In this document: one piece after another, positions 60,271 to 64,000 of the stretch | Layout: each line of letters opens with the position of its first letter | Numbering within the stretch: the first letter of the stretch is position 1 | Assembly (NCBI GenBank): GCA_963210315.1 | Contig: OY723310.1 | Span: 558,001-622,000 of the forward strand | From: Rhynchopus euleeides | Taxonomy: Eukaryota > Euglenozoa > Diplonemea > Diplonemida > Diplonemidae | Length of the DNA stretch: 64,000 nucleotides | Reading direction: 5' to 3' | Notes under the pieces: model-generated | What the model was told of the DNA's origin: nothing | The model's input: the letters and a program-made list of their open reading frames with translations, nothing else | The model's database searches: none | Made by a program: the position numbers and the translations under genes

Positions 60271-63200
60271 TTACAGATCGATGACGACCTCGCCCCGCGC
60301 ACCCCTCGTGAAGGGATCGGCCTTCTGCTCGTGGGTCGGCACCCACTCGGGCAACACCTGCAGTTGCGCCGCTGCAGCGACGTCGAAGAGCACCTGCAGG
60401 CACCTATTGGCGACGTAATTGCCAGAGTGCCCCTTCAGGATGCTCCGCACGACCGGGAGGTTGTCGACCTTCAGTCGTAGCTTGCACCGCCGGCGCCCCA
60501 GCCGGGAGGCCAACCGCACCCCCAGTGCAGCGGCCCACATCTCCTTGATGTAAATGTGTGCTGACGCTTCGCCGGCCCCGAAGGCCCCCTGCGCCACCTC
60601 GCCGGTCTCCGCAAACGCCGCCCACGCGCGTGATGACGCGTCTGTCCACACTGTGCACTCCTCGTCGTATGGAGCCTCCCGGTCCACCCACCGGTTCTCC
60701 GCGATCGCCTGCAGACATACGCGCGCGTCCCAGACCGCACTCGGCTGCATCCTGGTGGGCTCGTCCCACGCGTTGTTATTCGTTGATACGTGTCGCGCGA
60801 TGCTGCGTATGGCCCCGATGAGGTTTGGCGAGTAGCACAGATGACGGCTTCGTGTGTACGTCCACCACACGATGGCCCCCGTCACCTTGAAGAATGCCCG
60901 GGGTGTTGCCTCCCCGGACAGCACGTTCTGCACATGCACCGCCTCCAGCAGCTGCGCCACCCATTTCTGCGAGGAGCGGAACCTCTTCGTCGGCCCCCGC
61001 AGGTCGAACTCCAGCCCGAAGGCCGCAAACAGTCTCTGGGGTTGCCCCTCGGCCTCCTCGTGCAGCTCGACTCTCGCGTAGGCACACCTCTGCTTGAACT
61101 CGGTGTATCTCCTCGCCGCCTCCTCCTCGCTGCCCCCGAGGATGATGTAGTTGTCCACCCATGCGACGTTCCCCGGCCCTGCGAGAACCCTCGAGATGCG
61201 CTGCGCTATCGATGGGCTCCACGACCACCCCATGCACAGCACCTTCAGCCACACGTCGAGTGTGCCGCCTCTGCCATCTCCCAGGCGCATGCCGAAGTAC
61301 TTCCGGATCGGTTTCGCGAGGGGTATCTGGTAAAAAAATGATACTCCATCCGCGATCACGGCTGCATCTGCGTCCAGCACTGCGTCGATCACGTCCCTGA
61401 TGCGCGGGAGCCGCATCTCAGGGGGGCGCCTCATCGCGGCGTTCAGCTTTCGTGCATCGACCACCAGCCGGAGATCCCCTGCCTTTTTTGCCACTGTGAA
61501 AGCCGGCATCGTCATCTGGGGGTCCCCCTGCATCGGCTCCACCACCTCCCATTCGAGCAGCTTGTCCGCGTGCTGCCGCATGTGCCGCGAGGTGCCCCTC
61601 GCCATCCTGCCGCCTGTCGGCTTCGTCAGCAGGCTCTCGAAGGCGTCGAGTGACGTGATGACGTCCAGCACATCTTCAAGCTCCCCGTGGAGGTCCAGGC
61701 TGCGGACCGCGTCGAGGGCCATCCTGTTGGATGATATGGGTGCCAGCACCCCCCCCTCACGTTCGGCTTCCGGTCGCACCTGCGCTCCCTCCACCTCCAC
61801 GGAGAAGTCCCCGCCGTACCCGATGTCCAGCCCAGCACTGCACGCCTCGTCCCCCTCGCCCTCGGGGTCGTATGCGTAGGCACACATCCTCAGGATACCC
61901 TCGAAGTTGCTCGGCTTGGCGAGGTGGGCGGCGCACGACGGGAACGCCCCAAGAGCCCTGGGGATGCGCCCCGCCGCTAGAGCTGGCGTGATGTAGTCGC
62001 GGTCTCCTCCACGAGACGAGTCGCGGCCAGTGGGGCGTACTGCAGCAGCCCCTCTGTCGTCCGGTGGCGGGTCAGCTTCTGCACCGCTCGCAACTCGAGC
62101 CCCTTGTGAATCAGGTGGTGCACTGCCCCCCTGCGTAGACTGTGTGGCGTCAGCGCGGGGTTCACCCGTTTTACCGCCCGGGACACCTTGCTGTACGACA
62201 CGCCTTGAACCAGGCCGCCGTCCCGGTTCTTCCGCATCGTCTTCCCCAGCACACCGTTCAGCTGCGTAGGCAAACACACCCCTGTTGTCTGTCCCTTCGC
62301 GAATGGGTCGTTCTTGGTGCCCCTCCAGGTTATCGATACCACCCCGTCGTTCTTCACCCGCACCTCTCGGGTTGCAATACTCTTCACGTCCGAGCACCTT
62401 GCGGCCCCGTGCCACATCAGCCCCAGTGCCAGTCGCACCTCGGGGTCCCGCTCGTCCCGCATCGCCTGCTCCACTTCTGCCTTCGTCGCCGGCACCGCCT
62501 GTGTCCGGGGCACCTCCGCCCCCATGCGCCTCAGTCCCCGTCTGAACGCGTCGAGCTTGTGCGAGTGTACCGTGTCCTCCAGCATGTGGCGGTGCGCGGA
62601 CGACACGGCGTAGCTGTAGGCCAGCCCCGAGGATGGCAGCACGTTGTCGACAGACATCTTCTTGGAGACCCACAAGATGATCGCCGTCCCCGTGTCGATG
62701 GGTCCCTCGGCGGCCTCCCAGGCCTGACGGAACTCCTGGAACCGCCGGTAGCACGACGCGATGTTGTCCCATGTGGAGTTCGCGAGTGCCCGGTCCAGAA
62801 CGGCGTTGGCTGCAGACACGACTTCCCCCCTCGTCCCGTCCGGGAGGGTTGTTGTCTCTGACATCCGCGGGCGTCCTCGAGTTGCTGGCCCCCTGCGCAG
62901 CCACCGCTGCAGCCCCGACTCGATGGTGTGGCCGTCCGCTGTCGGGTCCCGCCCCTGGGATCCCGTCTGCTGCACTGCTGGGCTGGCCCGCTCTGTCGCC
63001 TGCTCTCCCCGAGCAGTGTTGGTGACCGGCCACGGCCTGTGTGGCGTCATCCCGTGATCTTGCTGCGCCATTTGCTCCCCCTGAGCACTGGGCTGTATTC
63101 TTACTAACCACGGTGTGCGTGGATTCTGCTCCCCCTGAGCTTGATGCACCGCTGGCTCCCCCTGAGCACTGGGCTGTGTGTTTTGCGTTTTTACTAGCCA

Positions 63201-63717
63201 CGGCGTGCGTGGATTCTGCTCCCCTTGAGCTTGCTTCGCCGCTGGCTCCCCTTGAGCACTGGGCTGTGTGATTTGCGTTTTTACTAGCCACGGCGTGCGT
63301 GGATTCTGCTCCCCTTGAGCTTGATGCGCCGCTGGCTCCCCTTGAGCACTGGGCTGTGTGATTTGCGTTTTTACTAGCCACGGCGTGCGTGGGTTCTGCT
63401 CCCCTTGAGCTTGCTTCGCCGCTGGCTCCCCTTGAGCACTGGGCTGTGTGATTTGCGTTTTTACTAGCCACGGCGTGCGTGGGTTCTGCTCCCCTTGAGC
63501 TTGATGCGCCGCTGGCTCCCCTTGAGCACTGGGCTGTGTGGTTTGCGCTTTTACTCGCCACGGCATGCGTGAATTCTGCTCCCCTTGAGCTTGTGGCACC
63601 GCTGGTTCCCCTTGAAGTGTGGACTGTGTGTGCAGTGGCGGTGTGTCTGAGGGAGGTGTCGCCGGCCCGCACAACCCCGGCTCTCCCTGCGCAGGTGTGG
63701 CTTGTCACTTGCCCCAC
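60271..63717 (-). CDS. RT / RNase H ORF, D2 copy
   Basis: Same domains as 8269-11895: RT region, then RNase H ending in WVPTHEQKADPFTRG. The frame is 60 codons shorter because the 90-bp array that it also crosses has two units fewer. The domain-bearing part is about 60271-61920. Confidence 0.75.
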   Translation of the reverse strand: MGQVTSHTCAGRAGVVRAGDTSLRHTATAHTVHTSRGTSGATSSRGAEFTHAVASKSANHTAQCSRGASGASSSRGAEPTHAVASKNANHTAQCSRGASGEASSRGAEPTHAVASKNANHTAQCSRGASGASSSRGAESTHAVASKNANHTAQCSRGASGEASSRGAESTHAVASKNAKHTAQCSGGASGASSSGGAESTHTVVSKNTAQCSGGANGAARSRDDATQAVAGHQHCSGRAGDRAGQPSSAADGIPGAGPDSGRPHHRVGAAAVAAQGASNSRTPADVRDNNPPGRDEGGSRVCSQRRSGPGTRELHMGQHRVVLPAVPGVPSGLGGRRGTHRHGDGDHLVGLQEDVCRQRAAILGAGLQLRRVVRAPPHAGGHGTLAQARRVQTGTEAHGGGGAPDTGGAGDEGRSGAGDAGRAGPRGATGTGADVARGRKVLGREEYCNPRGAGEERRGGIDNLEGHQERPIREGTDNRGVFAYAAERCAGEDDAEEPGRRPGSRRVVQQGVPGGKTGEPRADATQSTQGGSAPPDSQGARVASGAEADPPPDDRGAAAVRPTGRDSSRGGDRDYITPALAAGRIPRALGAFPSCAAHLAKPSNFEGILRMCAYAYDPEGEGDEACSAGLDIGYGGDFSVEVEGAQVRPEAEREGGVLAPISSNRMALDAVRSLDLHGELEDVLDVITSLDAFESLLTKPTGGRMARGTSRHMRQHADKLLEWEVVEPMQGDPQMTMPAFTVAKKAGDLRLVVDARKLNAAMRRPPEMRLPRIRDVIDAVLDADAAVIADGVSFFYQIPLAKPIRKYFGMRLGDGRGGTLDVWLKVLCMGWSWSPSIAQRISRVLAGPGNVAWVDNYIILGGSEEEAARRYTEFKQRCAYARVELHEEAEGQPQRLFAAFGLEFDLRGPTKRFRSSQKWVAQLLEAVHVQNVLSGEATPRAFFKVTGAIVWWTYTRSRHLCYSPNLIGAIRSIARHVSTNNNAWDEPTRMQPSAVWDARVCLQAIAENRWVDREAPYDEECTVWTDASSRAWAAFAETGEVAQGAFGAGEASAHIYIKEMWAAALGVRLASRLGRRRCKLRLKVDNLPVVRSILKGHSGNYVANRCLQVLFDVAAAAQLQVLPEWVPTHEQKADPFTRGARGEVVIDL
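61977..63674 (-). CDS. Tyrosine recombinase ORF, D2 copy
   Basis: 565 residues against 625 in the D1 copy; the recombinase domain is the same, and the difference lies wholly in the N-terminal 30-residue repeats (two fewer). This indicates that the repeat number is not critical or is free to vary. Confidence 0.8.
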   Translation of the reverse strand: MCGPATPPSDTPPLHTQSTLQGEPAVPQAQGEQNSRMPWRVKAQTTQPSAQGEPAAHQAQGEQNPRTPWLVKTQITQPSAQGEPAAKQAQGEQNPRTPWLVKTQITQPSAQGEPAAHQAQGEQNPRTPWLVKTQITQPSAQGEPAAKQAQGEQNPRTPWLVKTQNTQPSAQGEPAVHQAQGEQNPRTPWLVRIQPSAQGEQMAQQDHGMTPHRPWPVTNTARGEQATERASPAVQQTGSQGRDPTADGHTIESGLQRWLRRGPATRGRPRMSETTTLPDGTRGEVVSAANAVLDRALANSTWDNIASCYRRFQEFRQAWEAAEGPIDTGTAIILWVSKKMSVDNVLPSSGLAYSYAVSSAHRHMLEDTVHSHKLDAFRRGLRRMGAEVPRTQAVPATKAEVEQAMRDERDPEVRLALGLMWHGAARCSDVKSIATREVRVKNDGVVSITWRGTKNDPFAKGQTTGVCLPTQLNGVLGKTMRKNRDGGLVQGVSYSKVSRAVKRVNPALTPHSLRRGAVHHLIHKGLELRAVQKLTRHRTTEGLLQYAPLAATRLVEETATTSRQL

Positions 63718-64000
63718 TTGGATCCCTTGTTGAAGCCCTTGTTGAAGCCCTTGTTGGATCCCTTTCCCCCCTTACCTCCCTTCGGCACCACTGGCCTCTC
63801 TTCCTCCTCGTCCCACGCGCCCTCGGTGCGGCGCCGCTTGTTGTTGGCCTTCTCCTTCTCGCCCTCGCTCTGGGCTTGGCTCTGGAGCGACCTGAATAGT
63901 TGCTCCGTCAGCGCGCTTGCCGGCATGCCCTCCAGCCGCCGCTCCCAGTGCAGCTGCGCCGCGAGCCCGTACCACTCCCGGAGGCGCAGCCCCTCCAAGC
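63705..64000 (-). CDS. Gag-like ORF1, D2 copy, C-terminal part only
   Basis: The last 98 or so residues of the gag-like protein (REWYGLAAQLHWERRLEGMP to the FNKGFNKGSKWGK tail). The N-terminal part is beyond the window edge. Confidence 0.6.
   Translation of the reverse strand, partial: LEGLRLREWYGLAAQLHWERRLEGMPASALTEQLFRSLQSQAQSEGEKEKANNKRRRTEGAWDEEEERPVVPKGGKGGKGSNKGFNKGFNKGSKWGK

Larger units (their letters stand above)
59908..64000 (-). mobile_element. DIRS/VIPER-like element, D2 copy (5' end outside window)
   Basis: Counterpart of 7906-12178. It starts with the same b-a-b split repeats (59908-60176) and runs off the window inside the gag-like ORF. It looks whole over the visible part. 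The only large difference from the D1 copy is two fewer units in the 90-bp array. Confidence 0.8.

Overview
The window looks like repeat-dense nuclear DNA of a GC-rich protist. The best guess is a euglenozoan (diplonemid or relative), held at moderate-to-low confidence. The reasons are a 5.5-kb receptor-type adenylate cyclase gene with no visible introns, and a tyrosine-recombinase retroelement whose order (gag-like, recombinase, then RT/RNase H) and split direct repeats recall the VIPER/TATE group of kinetoplastids. There is no sign of bacterial gene organisation. Long poly-G/poly-C tracts are frequent.

The dominant feature is a direct-orientation duplication. Bases 1-12,178 (segment D1) recur at 46,400-64,000 (segment D2), an offset of 46.4 kb at its left edge, with only a few substitutions and homopolymer changes seen. 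D2 has gained a 701-bp TA-flanked MITE (48620-49320) and a 4.9-kb, 5'-truncated LINE (49385-54295), so D1 is the empty site for both. D1/D2 contain in order: a 2.3-kb foldback element; an inverted-repeat module carrying a broken METTL21-like methyltransferase gene; a hAT-like MITE (8-bp TSD); a 2.4-kb dispersed repeat (unit R) split by a 1.6-kb TIR element and by the DIRS/VIPER-like element. A second copy of unit R at 27352-30018 lacks all three insertions and so supplies their empty sites, while carrying two insertions of its own.

Between D1 and D2 lie: two TIR elements meeting at one TA (13544-15075 and 15078-20146, the latter hosting a third at 15218-18256 that encodes unknown proteins); a hAT-like transposase gene cut at its 3' end and fused to a LINE fragment (20643-23557); repeat-rich DNA with four tiny (88-111 bp) TIR elements; the adenylate cyclase gene (30089-35599, minus); a 2.2-kb long-TIR element with unknown proteins just upstream of it; a host-like gene relic split by a MITE (about 39676-40760); a region bounded by AT-rich palindrome arrays; and a foldback MITE (43805-44994).

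The only convincing intact cellular gene is the cyclase. Nearly everything else is mobile-element sequence. The most unusual item is the LINE in D2, whose single long frame carries reverse transcriptase, a CCHC knuckle with restriction-like endonuclease, an OTU-type cysteine protease and a FYVE-like zinc finger.
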